Made by a program: the position numbers and the translations under genes | The notes under the pieces: generated by a model | Database searches by the model: none | The model's input: the letters and a program-made list of their open reading frames with translations, nothing else | Told to the model about the DNA's origin: nothing | Shown here: piece by piece, positions 33,043-41,895 of the stretch | Position numbering within the stretch: position 1 is the stretch's first letter | How the letters are laid out: every line of letters begins with the position of its first letter | Assembly (NCBI RefSeq): GCF_002804065.1 | Contig: NZ_CP024955.1 | Location: forward strand, 2,170,001 to 2,234,000 | DNA from: Kyrpidia spormannii | GTDB taxonomy: Bacteria; Bacillota; Bacilli; Kyrpidiales; Kyrpidiaceae | Direction: 5' to 3' | Length of the DNA: 64,000 nt

Positions 33043-33070
33043 TGCGGGAACCCCGTACGGGAGACCCGCA
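33043..33070 (+). promoter_or_regulatory. stem-loop in the leader immediately before the imuB-like start
   Basis: TGCGGG (33043–33048) pairs with CCCGCA (33065–33070) around an inner palindrome CCCGTACGGG (33052–33061). It separates a good Shine–Dalgarno (GAGAGGGGG, 33033–33041) from the GTG at 33077. Folding could bring the two together or hide the start. Confidence 0.5.
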
Positions 33071-33076
33071 CAAAGG

Positions 33077-34378
33077 GTGAAGAAACGCTGGGTGATCCAT
33101 GCTGTGTTTGTGGGGTTAATTGCGGCTGAAGCAAAAGAGGATCGTCGGCCGGTGCTGGTTGTGCAAGATGGTCAGATCCTTGATTACAACACATCGGCGA
33201 AGGAGCTAGGAATCACTCCTTTCAAGACTTTAATAGAAGCTCTTCGGCTGGCACCGGACGCCCTCGTAGTGGATTTCCACCCGCGCCACCACCGGAAGTG
33301 GATTGATACCATGCAGGACATCCTCCGCGGATGGACTCCGTGGTTAAAGATCGTTTCAGATCAGGAATGGTATGCCGCCTTTTATTCAGAGCATCCCCGG
33401 GAACAATGGCGGGAGTTATTTGCCCGCCTGAAGGACCGACTTCCCGATCGAGGGTGGAGGGGATATAGCGGCCTCGCCGGCCGTCCGTCGACAGCCGAAG
33501 CCATTTCCCTGCGCATCGTCGAAGAAGGCCTGAGGGCGTTCTCCCCGCCCTCTCGCATGGCAGTGCTGCCGGTGTCCGGCGCTTGGGTCGAAGATGACGC
33601 CGAGTTTGTCCGCCACCTTCCCCTTCGGTTCTTTCGGCACATTCCACCTCAGATAAAGGAGGAGATGGAACGACTCGGCGTACACACCGGAGAGCAGTTG
33701 ACGAAGATCCCCCCCGTTTTGCTACAAAGGAGGTTTGGCCCTGAAGCTCTTACTTGGCAGCACTTTGCTGCCGGAGAGCTCGGGGATTCTTTTGTTCCCC
33801 GAGACCCCGGTAAAACCTTGTCACAAACCTGGGTAGCCCCAGCTGGGGAGGCGGTCCCGACTGAGTCGACCGAGCTTTTATTAGATCTGCTGTGTGATGC
33901 ATTAGTAAAGCGACTTGAACGAGAACAAGTCGGAATCCAAGGAATCGCCATCCAGTGGACCGACGATGAAGGAAACCGGGTCTGGGAACAGCATTTGTTC
34001 CCCGAAGTTCTCGCTCATCCCGAAGGAATTCGGAGATCCGCTCGGGTATTAAACATTCGCCTTCGAAGCCGGCACCCCGAGATAACCCGAATTTCCGGGG
34101 TTCAACTCACCGCCACACACCTTCATCCCTTTCGCGGGGAACAGGTAAGCTGGCTTTTACGAGGGAACGAGTTCTACCCTCCCCTCGAATTCCGGCAACA
34201 AACATGGCGATTTTTGATCGACGAGTTAGGGCAAAAGTACCCCCGCGCTCCGATTCGTTTCGGACTTTCCGTTCCCTGGCGAAATCAACGACAAGCTTGG
34301 TGGGATCCTTGGCAAAACAGCTCACAGGCGTGTGGGAGTCCGCCAAATCCAATGAAGGGCTCCCAGTTGTCCTCTTGA
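33077..34378 (+). CDS. ImuB-like Y-family polymerase homologue, catalytically degenerate
   Basis: The product is 433 aa, from GTG 33077. The N-terminus WVIHAVFVGLIAAEAKEDRR aligns with the Y-family start 'VIHVDVDAFYAAVE' but lacks its acidic metal ligands. Mid-protein LPLRFFRHIP and LGVHTGEQLTKIPPVLLQRR matches the helix-hairpin part. ImuB proteins are inactive polymerases that link DnaE2 to the beta clamp in damage-induced mutagenesis. It precedes a DUF6504-like gene (TTGA overlap) and dnaE2, and a LexA-like site controls the set. No ImuA gene is seen. Confidence 0.8.
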   Translation: MKKRWVIHAVFVGLIAAEAKEDRRPVLVVQDGQILDYNTSAKELGITPFKTLIEALRLAPDALVVDFHPRHHRKWIDTMQDILRGWTPWLKIVSDQEWYAAFYSEHPREQWRELFARLKDRLPDRGWRGYSGLAGRPSTAEAISLRIVEEGLRAFSPPSRMAVLPVSGAWVEDDAEFVRHLPLRFFRHIPPQIKEEMERLGVHTGEQLTKIPPVLLQRRFGPEALTWQHFAAGELGDSFVPRDPGKTLSQTWVAPAGEAVPTESTELLLDLLCDALVKRLEREQVGIQGIAIQWTDDEGNRVWEQHLFPEVLAHPEGIRRSARVLNIRLRSRHPEITRISGVQLTATHLHPFRGEQVSWLLRGNEFYPPLEFRQQTWRFLIDELGQKYPRAPIRFGLSVPWRNQRQAWWDPWQNSSQACGSPPNPMKGSQLSS

Positions 34379-34614
34379 GCCGGCTGATCGACCGCCCCGT
34401 TGCAGTCCGGGTGAAAAAAGGCCTGCCCGATTCTTTCTCGTTCCGCGGACAGAGCCACCAGATCCTCGAAATTATCGATCAGTGGGAAGAAAGCGGAGCT
34501 TGGTGGAAAGGAGAGCCTTCCTATCGAATCTACCGCGTTCAGACGGCGGATCTTGGGGTCTTCGACCTCAAACGATACAAAGAGGAGTGGCGGTTGTACC
34601 GAATCTGGGACTGA
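34375..34614 (+). CDS. DUF6504-like protein of the mutasome operon
   Basis: The product is 79 aa if it begins at TTG 34375, which overlaps the imuB-like stop; in-frame GTG 34330 would give 94 aa. Motifs PVAVRVKKGLPDSFSFRGQ, QILEIIDQW and a C-terminal WRLYRIWD match the short DUF6504 proteins I recall next to imuB and dnaE2 in actinobacteria. Presumed to assist the mutasome; function unknown. dnaE2 follows after 15 nt. Confidence 0.7.
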   Translation: MSRLIDRPVAVRVKKGLPDSFSFRGQSHQILEIIDQWEESGAWWKGEPSYRIYRVQTADLGVFDLKRYKEEWRLYRIWD

Positions 34615-34629
34615 AAGAAGGAATCACCC

Positions 34630-37600
34630 ATGGTCCATCTTCATGCCCATTCTTACTTCTCTTTTCTCGACGGCGCCTCTGCTCCGGAGGAATTGGTAGA
34701 TATCGCCTCCCAGCTGGGCATTTCGGCGATGGCCCTCACCGATCGCGATACTGTAGCGGGACTTGTTCCTTTTCACCGGGCAGCTGAACGAGTGGGCATT
34801 CGACCGATTTCCGGGGCAGAGGTCACGATGGAGGACGGTACCATTCTAACGGTCCTCGCTGAGAACGCGAAAGGATACGCCGAACTTTGCACCCTTTTGA
34901 CGAAAGCCCACCTTTCCCACCCCCGCGGAGAACCGCGGACCTTGTACCAAGATCTGGTGGAACACCGGGAAGGGCTGATCGTCCTTTCCGGTGACCGAAG
35001 GGGGCGAATCCCCTCTCTGCTCCTGCAGAAACAAAACCAGAAAGCGAGGGAGATGGCCGAATGGCTTCGAGACGGGCTCGGAAAAGATCGCTTTTTTCTT
35101 GAAATCCAAGACTCCTTCACCCCCGGCAGCCAATATTTTACAGAACGGCTGTGTGAACTGGCCGATACTCTCGACATCGGCGTCACCGCCACTCACGATA
35201 TTCATTACGCAAGCCCGGATCAATTTCCGATTTATGATGTGCTCACCTGTATCCGAAACCAAACGGACTTGGAGTCTCCCCACCCCGAGCGCCCGTTGAA
35301 CGGCAAGGCGTATCTGTTATCGCCCGAGGAGATGAACCTGCGATTTCAGCGACGTCCCGACGCTCTTCACCGGGCGAAGGAGATTGCAGAACGATGCCAG
35401 GTATCCCTGGACCTTTCCTTCCCCCGCCACCCGGCCTTTCCCCACGGTCCCGGAGATACCCCCATGGCGATCCTGAGGCGCCTCACCGAAGAAGGTGCGA
35501 TTCGTCGTTACGGGTCCCTCACACCGGAGATCCGCAGGCGGTTAGAACATGAGCTTGCCATTATCGAAACCTTGGGGTATGCCGATTATTTTTTGGTGGT
35601 TTGGGATGTGGTCCAGTTCGCCCGCAAGAAAGGGATTCGTTATGCCGGAAGAGGGTCTGCCGCCGATTCGGCGGTGGCCTATTGCCTCGGCATCACCGAT
35701 GTGGACGCCGCGGGGAGAGGATTATTGTTCGAGCGATTTATCAGTTTAGAGCGCGGGGAAAAACCGGATATCGATGTCGATTTCGACGCCCGGCGCCGGG
35801 ATGAAGTGGCTGCTTATGTGTATAACCGGTACGGCGAAGATCACGTGGCCGCCGTGTGTACCTACCAGACGTTCCAAATCCGTTCCGCCATTCGGGAAGT
35901 GGGCCGGGTGATGGGATTTCCCCCGCCCCTGCTCGATCGCCTAGCCAAGCGAATTCCGCACATGGTGCGGGCTGGGGAATTGGGAGCGGCGCTGGAACGG
36001 TTCCCAGAATTGCGAGACGCGGGAATCGAACACAAACAAGTTTGGCAGCTATTCCACCTGGTGTCCGCCCTCGTCGATATCCCCAGACATATCGGCACCC
36101 ATTTAGGTGGACTGGTGATCTCCCGGGACCCCTTGACCACCGTCACCTCTTTGCAACGGTCGGCCAAAGGGGTCATCATCACTCCCTTCGACAAGCGAGC
36201 GGTGGAAGACGTGGGTTTGATGAAACTGGACCTTCTTTCTCTGCGAACTCTATCCGCAGTGGAGGATACCGTCCAGCTTCTCCACCGCGACGGAAAACCG
36301 ATCGATCCGGAAGATATCCCTCTGGACGATCCGGACACGTTCGCCGCCATTGGAGAAGGGCGGACCATCGGCGTATTTCAATTGGAGAGCCCCGCCCAGC
36401 GCGCCCTGCAGGTTCGTCTCAAACCCGATCACCTCGAAGATTTGGTCGCCAGTGTAGCGCTTATCCGCCCGGGTCCGATCAAAGGCAATATGGTAGAACC
36501 CTTTTTGGAACGGCGAAGGGGGAATGCGGAATTCCATTATATTCATCCCGCCTTAAAACCCATTCTGGACAAGACGTACGGGGTCATCCTTTTTCAGGAA
36601 CAAGTGATCGAAATCGTCACAGCGGTGGCTGGATTTACTCCTGGTGAAGCAGACCGCCTCCGCCGGGTGATGAGCCACCACCGCTCCCTCCGGGAAATGG
36701 AGGAAATTGGGAAAATTTTTCTAGAAAAGTCCATGGCCAGGGGGGTCTCCCGAGAGACGGCGGAGCAGATCTACAACTACATCAAGGGATACGCCTCATA
36801 CGGTTTTTGCGAAGCTCACGCCGCCGCCTTCGCGGCCACCGCCTACCGTACGGCCTATCTGGCTAGACATTATCCGGCGGCCTATTATGCCGGGCTGTTG
36901 AATCAGTTCCCGATGGGATATTACCCCATCCACGTCCTATGTTCGGAAGCCCGTCGAAGGGGGGTGGAGATCCTCCCCCCCGATGTCAATAACAGTGAAA
37001 CGGGGTGCCGTTTAGAGAAGGGAAACATCAGACTGGGACTGAACCTCATCAAAGGCCTTCCGAGGGAGGAAGTGGCGCGAATCGTCGAGGATCGGGAACG
37101 CCAGGGTCCCTTCGCCTCTCCGGAGGAGTTTTGCCTTCGAATCCATCCATCCCGAACTTTGCTTGAAAATCTGATTCTGACCGGAGCCTTTGACCGCCTT
37201 TATCCGAATCGCCGTCAACTCCTTTGGTACCTAGAAGATCTTTTGCAACATCCGGGAGTTGATATCCATTGGACACAAATCCTTCCGCCCCCCGGAGACA
37301 GCGGAGATTTCACATTGAAAGAACGTCTCTTTCACGAATACCGATTGATTCAGGTGGGATTGTCCGGCCACCTCATGGAACTATTCCGGCCGACCCTGCG
37401 AATGCGGCGATTTTTGCCCGTGGTCGATTTGGAATCCTTTGAAGGGAAAGAGGTGTGGACGGCGGGCATCTTGGTCCGCCCCCACCGTCCGCCAACCCCA
37501 TCGGGAAAAACAGTGGTATTCTTTAGCTTGGAGGATGAAACCGGCATGGTGGACGCTGTGATGTTTGAGAAAGAATATCGGCGTTCAGGAGGAGACTTAT

Positions 37601-37698
37601 TTCGCCCTGACGCCATCGCCCTTGGGGTTCACGGGACGGTGGAACGCCGCCGGGGTCATCTGCAACTCGTGGTCGACCGGGTGCGAGCTTTAATTTGA
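34630..37698 (+). CDS. dnaE2: error-prone DNA polymerase III alpha subunit (DnaE2/ImuC type)
   Basis: The product is 1022 aa, from ATG 34630 behind AAGAAGGAA. The N-terminal PHP domain begins HLHAHSYFSFLDGAS. The palm carries AGRGSAADS and the catalytic aspartates in KPDIDVDFD. The fingers include GVILFQEQVIEIV, a helix-hairpin-helix follows, and a C-terminal OB fold starts near WTAGILVRPHRP. At about 1020 residues, and lacking the extra C-terminal region of replicative DnaE, it fits the translesion DnaE2/ImuC class. The operon with the ImuB-like gene under a LexA-like site supports DNA-damage-induced mutagenesis. Confidence 0.88.
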   Translation: MVHLHAHSYFSFLDGASAPEELVDIASQLGISAMALTDRDTVAGLVPFHRAAERVGIRPISGAEVTMEDGTILTVLAENAKGYAELCTLLTKAHLSHPRGEPRTLYQDLVEHREGLIVLSGDRRGRIPSLLLQKQNQKAREMAEWLRDGLGKDRFFLEIQDSFTPGSQYFTERLCELADTLDIGVTATHDIHYASPDQFPIYDVLTCIRNQTDLESPHPERPLNGKAYLLSPEEMNLRFQRRPDALHRAKEIAERCQVSLDLSFPRHPAFPHGPGDTPMAILRRLTEEGAIRRYGSLTPEIRRRLEHELAIIETLGYADYFLVVWDVVQFARKKGIRYAGRGSAADSAVAYCLGITDVDAAGRGLLFERFISLERGEKPDIDVDFDARRRDEVAAYVYNRYGEDHVAAVCTYQTFQIRSAIREVGRVMGFPPPLLDRLAKRIPHMVRAGELGAALERFPELRDAGIEHKQVWQLFHLVSALVDIPRHIGTHLGGLVISRDPLTTVTSLQRSAKGVIITPFDKRAVEDVGLMKLDLLSLRTLSAVEDTVQLLHRDGKPIDPEDIPLDDPDTFAAIGEGRTIGVFQLESPAQRALQVRLKPDHLEDLVASVALIRPGPIKGNMVEPFLERRRGNAEFHYIHPALKPILDKTYGVILFQEQVIEIVTAVAGFTPGEADRLRRVMSHHRSLREMEEIGKIFLEKSMARGVSRETAEQIYNYIKGYASYGFCEAHAAAFAATAYRTAYLARHYPAAYYAGLLNQFPMGYYPIHVLCSEARRRGVEILPPDVNNSETGCRLEKGNIRLGLNLIKGLPREEVARIVEDRERQGPFASPEEFCLRIHPSRTLLENLILTGAFDRLYPNRRQLLWYLEDLLQHPGVDIHWTQILPPPGDSGDFTLKERLFHEYRLIQVGLSGHLMELFRPTLRMRRFLPVVDLESFEGKEVWTAGILVRPHRPPTPSGKTVVFFSLEDETGMVDAVMFEKEYRRSGGDLFRPDAIALGVHGTVERRRGHLQLVVDRVRALI

Positions 37699-37729
37699 AC
37701 CTCTTTTCTTGACCCTCCGGCACGAAGAC

Positions 37730-37753
37730 AAAAAGGCGGGGAGAATCCCCGCC
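37730..37753 (-). terminator. intrinsic terminator for microprotein 2
   Basis: On the minus strand GGCGGGG, a 5-nt loop, CCCCGCC, then TTTTT. It sits between the convergent dnaE2 and microprotein genes and can act on both, strongest on the minus strand. Confidence 0.8.
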
Positions 37754-37798
37754 CACGACTTTCCGATCCGGTTTTTGTTTCACTCTATCCATCTGTCT

Positions 37799-37933
37799 TC
37801 AGTAAGCCGCCGCGCTGGCTGCGGCACCCGCCGCCGGACCGTAGCCGCCCCACGGGACGAGGAGGAAGAACAGCACAAAGATCACCAGAAACACCACAGC
37901 CCACCGAGTATAGTATCCAAACACTCCGAACAT
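37799..37933 (-). CDS. 44-aa membrane microprotein, copy 2 (YjcZ-like)
   Basis: ATG 37933 follows GGGGTGA. The product has one membrane helix (WAVVFLVIFVLFFLLVPWGG) and ends AAASAAAY. It is a clear paralogue of the 28290–28436 product, differing mainly in the Gly-rich linker. A strong terminator follows on its own strand, so it is a monocistronic unit. In this bacterial group such proteins are typically sporulation- or membrane-stress-linked; the function here is unknown. Confidence 0.8.
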   Translation of the reverse strand: MFGVFGYYTRWAVVFLVIFVLFFLLVPWGGYGPAAGAAASAAAY

Positions 37934-38069
37934 CTTGGCTCACCCCCCTCCGCACTGTCAGGAAATGCAGAATGGTGCTCCGGTGTTTGGACACCTGCCG
38001 TCACCGAAACAATTCAGGCACTCACCTGCAACCAAGCCTCACCGCACCTGGCCCTCGGCCCGGAACCTT

Positions 38070-38351
38070 TCATTCGTCCCCGTTCATACAGCAGCGGATC
38101 GTGTCGATCTTGTTGGTATAGCGGGCGCCACAGATTCGACAGGTCAATTCGTCCTCCAGTTCCCGTTCATCCCGAAAAATGATCACCGTACCGGGTTCAG
38201 CATCTACCGCAATCTCCCCGTTATCCGTTTTTCTCAACCGGTAAAGGGTATCCCCGTACACGAATTGAACCTTCATCATCTCTTCATCCGTTTTTCCAAG
38301 TCCCCGGTTTCGCTCGATCCATTTGTGCACCAGCTGAAATCCTGTGGTCAT
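38070..38351 (-). CDS. small protein with C-terminal Cys cluster
   Basis: The product is 93 aa, from ATG 38351 with GGGGCAGGGG upstream. A helical N-terminus is followed by short strands (VQFVYGDTLYRLRK, GTVIIFRDERELEDE) and a zinc-ribbon-like CRICGARYTNKIDTIRCC. It looks like a cytoplasmic zinc-binding protein. It has its own promoter (TTGTCT–18–TACAAT). Family not recognised. Confidence 0.65.
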   Translation of the reverse strand: MTTGFQLVHKWIERNRGLGKTDEEMMKVQFVYGDTLYRLRKTDNGEIAVDAEPGTVIIFRDERELEDELTCRICGARYTNKIDTIRCCMNGDE

Positions 38352-38384
38352 GTACCCCTGCCCCTTTCCCGTGGCCTTTTTGCA

Positions 38385-38414
38385 ATTGTACTATAACAGG
38401 TCGAGAGTAGACAA
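38385..38414 (-). promoter_or_regulatory. promoter of the zinc-ribbon gene with shared 12-mer
   Basis: Minus strand TTGTCT (38409–38414), 18 nt, TACAAT (38385–38390). The plus-strand 12-mer GTACTATAACAG (38388–38399) overlaps the -10. The same 12-mer occurs at 43848–43859 in the leader of the second malate synthase. Confidence 0.55.
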
Positions 38415-38562
38415 TACTGTTTCACGCACAATCTCGACCAAACATCGAAGGGCAGGGCGTGCCCGATCGGAACCGCCTTCCCTTCTCTCTTTGAACACGG
38501 TACAATAAATTCATCCGCCCGAGCCTCTCATCTTCGATTGATAACAAAGGCAGGTGTGAAAC

Positions 38563-40551
38563 GTGGCCAACATGCCAGAGGGTTCCCTGCTGTGGGAAGG
38601 GTCCGAAGTCTTCAAACACAATACGAATTTATATCGTTATATGCAATGGTTGAAAGAAACACGAGGTTTGACTTTTAGTTCTTATGAGGAACTTTGGAGG
38701 TGGTCAGTGTCCGACTTGGACGCTTTCTGGACTTCGATTTGGGACTTTTTTGATATCAAGGCCTCTAAGCCCTATACCCGGGTTTTGGCATCCCGTTCCA
38801 TGCCCGGCGCCCAGTGGTTCCCTGGCGCCGAACTCAACTACGCTGAACATGCTTTGCGCCACGACTCGAACGAACAACCGGCCATCCTCTTTCAATCCGA
38901 AGTCCGGCCTTTTGAGTCGGTCTCCTGGAAACAGTTGAAGGAACACGTGGCTTCGGTGGCTGCCGCCTTGCGGAATATGGGCGTACAACACGGGGATCGG
39001 GTGGTCGCCTATCTACCCAATATGCCCGAGGCCGTGATTGCCATGCTCGCCTCGGCCAGTATCGGGGCGGTTTGGTCGAGTTGTTCGCCAGATTTCGGAA
39101 GTGTCAGCGTGATCGATCGATTCCGGCAGATTGAACCGAAGGTGCTGTTTGCCATCGATGGATACCGCTACAGCGGCAAGGCTTTCGACCGCCGACCCGT
39201 GATCCAGGAGTTGCAGCAGGCACTGCCCACTTTGTCGCACACCGTCCTGGTTCCCTATCTAAACCCGGAAAGCGGCGTCGAGGGACTTGCCAACGCCCTT
39301 CTCTGGCAAGACATTCTGGGACAAAACAGCACGCTCCAGTTTGAGCAAGTCCCCTTTGATCATCCGCTATGGGTCTTGTACTCCTCCGGCACCACCGGCC
39401 TGCCGAAAGCGATCGTCCAAGGGCATGGCGGCATTCTGCTCGAACATCTGAAATCGATCGGTTTACACCTCAACCTCACTCCGGACGATCGGTTTTTCTG
39501 GTTCACCACCACCGGCTGGATGATGTGGAATGTCGTGGTGAGCGGCCTCCTGGCGGGATCCACCATCCTGCTGTACGACGGCAGTCCCGGATATCCAGAC
39601 CTCAACGTCCTATGGGAGTTCGCCGAGAAGACTGGAATGACCGTTTTTGGAACCAGCGCTGGATACCTGACTTCCTGCATGAAAGCGGGAATCGAGCCAG
39701 GCCGGGACTACGATTTGTCACGCCTCGTAAGCATGGGTTCCACGGGTTCGCCGCTTCCGCCCGAAGGTTTTGAGTGGGTCTATCAGCATGTCAAAAAAGA
39801 TCTGTGGCTCGCCTCGACCAGTGGAGGTACGGACGTCTGTTCTTCCTTTGTCACAGGTTGTCCGATTCTTCCGGTCTACTCCGGGGAGATTCAATGCCGC
39901 AGCCTGGGCGTAAAGGTCGAAGCCTTCGACCCCGACGGCCGGCCGGTGATCGATGAGGTCGGCGAATTGGTCATCACGGAACCGATGCCTTCTATGCCCC
40001 TCTATTTCTGGAATGATCCGGACAACGCCCGGTACCGGGACAGCTATTTCGATATGTACCCCGGTGTATGGCGCCACGGAGACTGGATTAAGATCACTCC
40101 CCGGGGCACGGCGATCATCTACGGCCGATCCGACTCCACCATCAACCGCCTGGGCGTTCGGATGGGCACGAGTGAAATCTATCGGACAGTCGAAAGCTTA
40201 CCTGAGGTCATGGACAGTTTGGTCATCGATCTCGAAGGAATGGAAGGATCTTCCTTTATGCCGTTGTTTGTCGTCCTTCAAGAGGGGATCGAGTTGGACG
40301 ACGGGCTTAAGAAGAAGATTCGAGACCAAATCCGAAAGAATCTCTCGCCCCGCCACGTTCCGGATGAGATTTATCAAATTCGGGAAGTGCCCAGGACTTT
40401 AAACGGAAAGAAACTGGAGGTCCCGATCAAGAAAATCCTGCTGGGCACGCCGGTTCACAAGGCGGTCAACCTGGATTCTACCGCCAATCCCGATGCGGTA
40501 AACTTTTTCGTTCAACTGGCCGAGCAACTCAAGGCCAAACAGAACTCTTGA
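38563..40551 (+). CDS. acetoacetate–CoA ligase (acetoacetyl-CoA synthetase)
   Basis: The product is 662 aa, from GTG 38563. It activates acetoacetate with ATP and CoA to acetoacetyl-CoA. The AMP-binding loop is LYSSGTTGLPKAIVQGHGG; the acyl-adenylate motif includes STSGGTD and RSDSTINRLGVRMG; the C-terminal domain carries the ligase Lys near LNGKKLEVPIKK. Length and the N-terminal NLYRYMQWLK block match AacS rather than acetyl-CoA synthetase. It fits a lifestyle using ketone bodies or polyhydroxybutyrate and feeds the acetyl-CoA and glyoxylate routes encoded downstream. Confidence 0.92.
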   Translation: MANMPEGSLLWEGSEVFKHNTNLYRYMQWLKETRGLTFSSYEELWRWSVSDLDAFWTSIWDFFDIKASKPYTRVLASRSMPGAQWFPGAELNYAEHALRHDSNEQPAILFQSEVRPFESVSWKQLKEHVASVAAALRNMGVQHGDRVVAYLPNMPEAVIAMLASASIGAVWSSCSPDFGSVSVIDRFRQIEPKVLFAIDGYRYSGKAFDRRPVIQELQQALPTLSHTVLVPYLNPESGVEGLANALLWQDILGQNSTLQFEQVPFDHPLWVLYSSGTTGLPKAIVQGHGGILLEHLKSIGLHLNLTPDDRFFWFTTTGWMMWNVVVSGLLAGSTILLYDGSPGYPDLNVLWEFAEKTGMTVFGTSAGYLTSCMKAGIEPGRDYDLSRLVSMGSTGSPLPPEGFEWVYQHVKKDLWLASTSGGTDVCSSFVTGCPILPVYSGEIQCRSLGVKVEAFDPDGRPVIDEVGELVITEPMPSMPLYFWNDPDNARYRDSYFDMYPGVWRHGDWIKITPRGTAIIYGRSDSTINRLGVRMGTSEIYRTVESLPEVMDSLVIDLEGMEGSSFMPLFVVLQEGIELDDGLKKKIRDQIRKNLSPRHVPDEIYQIREVPRTLNGKKLEVPIKKILLGTPVHKAVNLDSTANPDAVNFFVQLAEQLKAKQNS

Positions 40552-40578
40552 GCGCCCTTAACCTGTATACCCAGCATT

Positions 40579-40607
40579 CGGGCGGGGCGCTGAAATGTCC
40601 CCGCCCG
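40579..40607. terminator. hairpin between acetoacetyl-CoA synthetase and serC
   Basis: CGGGCGGGG (40579–40587) pairs perfectly with CCCCGCCCG (40599–40607), loop 11 nt, between convergent genes. No clear T-run. Confidence 0.5.
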
Positions 40608-40656
40608 CATTCCGGGAGACGGAAACCCTGGTCATCCTCCACCGGCACAACGAAGG

Positions 40657-41751
40657 TCAGGCGTGCTTTTTCCGAAACTCCACCATATAATCCCGCAATG
40701 CGGCGCAGTGCTCTACGGGTACCGCATTGTACAAAGAAGCTCGGCATCCACCCACCGACCGGTGACCATTTAGCCCGACAAAACCCTCCGCCTTTGCACC
40801 GTCCAGGAATTCCTTCTCGAGTTCCGGCGTGGGCAATCGGAAGGTGACATTCATCAGCGACCGGCTCGTCGGTTCGGCATGGCCCAGGTAGAAATCGGGA
40901 TTGTCATCGATCACTTTGTAAATCAGCCCCGCCTTTTCGCGGTTTCGGCGCTCCACTGCCTCCACCCCGCCTTGTCCTTTGACCCACTTCAACACCAGGC
41001 CCATCATGTAAATCCCGAAGGTCGGCGGAGTATTGTACAGCGAATTGTTTTTTGCGTGGGTCCGGTACTGGAGCATCGTCGGCAGATCTTCCGGCGCTCT
41101 CTCCACCATGTCTTTCCGCACAATCACCAGGGTCACCCCGGAGGGGCCCAGGTTTTTCTGGGCTCCGGCGTAAATCAGCGCAAACTGGCGAACATCGATC
41201 TTTCTGGATAGGATATCGCTGGACATATCGGCCACGAGAGGCACCGGATCGGTGTCCGGAAAACTGGCCCACTCGGTCCCGTAGATCGTGTTGTTAGACG
41301 TCACATGCAGATAGGCGCTGTCCCTGCCGAAGGAAATCTCCTCCGCCCCCGGGATGCGCCGATAATGACCGTCTTTGGTGCTGGCCGCCACAAAAGTCTC
41401 TCCGAGTCGCTGAGCCTCTTTCAATGCCTTTTCGGACCAGCTGCCGGTCAAGACGTAGCCCGCCGCTTTGCCCTTCGGGAGAAAGTTCATCGGAACCATG
41501 GCAAACTGCAAACTGGCTCCGCCCTGGAGGAACAACACGTCGTACCCCTCCGGCACCCCAAGCAGCTCCCGAACGAGGGCGGCCGTTTCGTTGTGGATCG
41601 CCTCGTAGGTTTTGCTGCGGTGGCTCATCTCCATGACGGACATCCCCGTGCCCCCGAAGTCGACGAACTCCTCCCGGGCCTGCTCCAAAACCTCCAACGG
41701 AAGGGCGGCCGGCCCGGCATTAAAGTTTAACGCGCGTTTCCCCTGAGACAT
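40657..41751 (-). CDS. serC: phosphoserine aminotransferase
   Basis: The product is 364 aa from ATG 41751 (AAAGGAG upstream); the frame runs further up without a ribosome site. It converts 3-phosphohydroxypyruvate to phosphoserine with glutamate and PLP, in serine and PLP synthesis. Features are NFNAGPAALPLEVLE at the N-terminus, the Schiff-base Lys in GAQKNLGPSG and substrate Arg in GHRSVGGCRASLYN. No serA is adjacent. Confidence 0.95.
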   Translation of the reverse strand: MSQGKRALNFNAGPAALPLEVLEQAREEFVDFGGTGMSVMEMSHRSKTYEAIHNETAALVRELLGVPEGYDVLFLQGGASLQFAMVPMNFLPKGKAAGYVLTGSWSEKALKEAQRLGETFVAASTKDGHYRRIPGAEEISFGRDSAYLHVTSNNTIYGTEWASFPDTDPVPLVADMSSDILSRKIDVRQFALIYAGAQKNLGPSGVTLVIVRKDMVERAPEDLPTMLQYRTHAKNNSLYNTPPTFGIYMMGLVLKWVKGQGGVEAVERRNREKAGLIYKVIDDNPDFYLGHAEPTSRSLMNVTFRLPTPELEKEFLDGAKAEGFVGLNGHRSVGGCRASLYNAVPVEHCAALRDYMVEFRKKHA

Positions 41752-41848
41752 GATCGTCTGCTCCTTTCCACTGGCCCGCTTGTCTTTCACTATACCACTT
41801 CCCCGCACTTCCAGAACGCTTTTTCGGCCGATTTCCCGTGTCAAAATG

Positions 41849-41878
41849 TTTACGCTCCCCTCGCCTTCATGGTATGAT
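41849..41878 (+). promoter_or_regulatory. promoter of the first malate synthase
   Basis: TTTACG (41849–41854), 18 nt, TATGAT (41873–41878). The predicted start near 41885 leaves a leader of about 130 nt that contains the inverted repeat at 41896–41943. Confidence 0.55.
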
Positions 41879-41895
41879 GAATATAAATAGAACAG

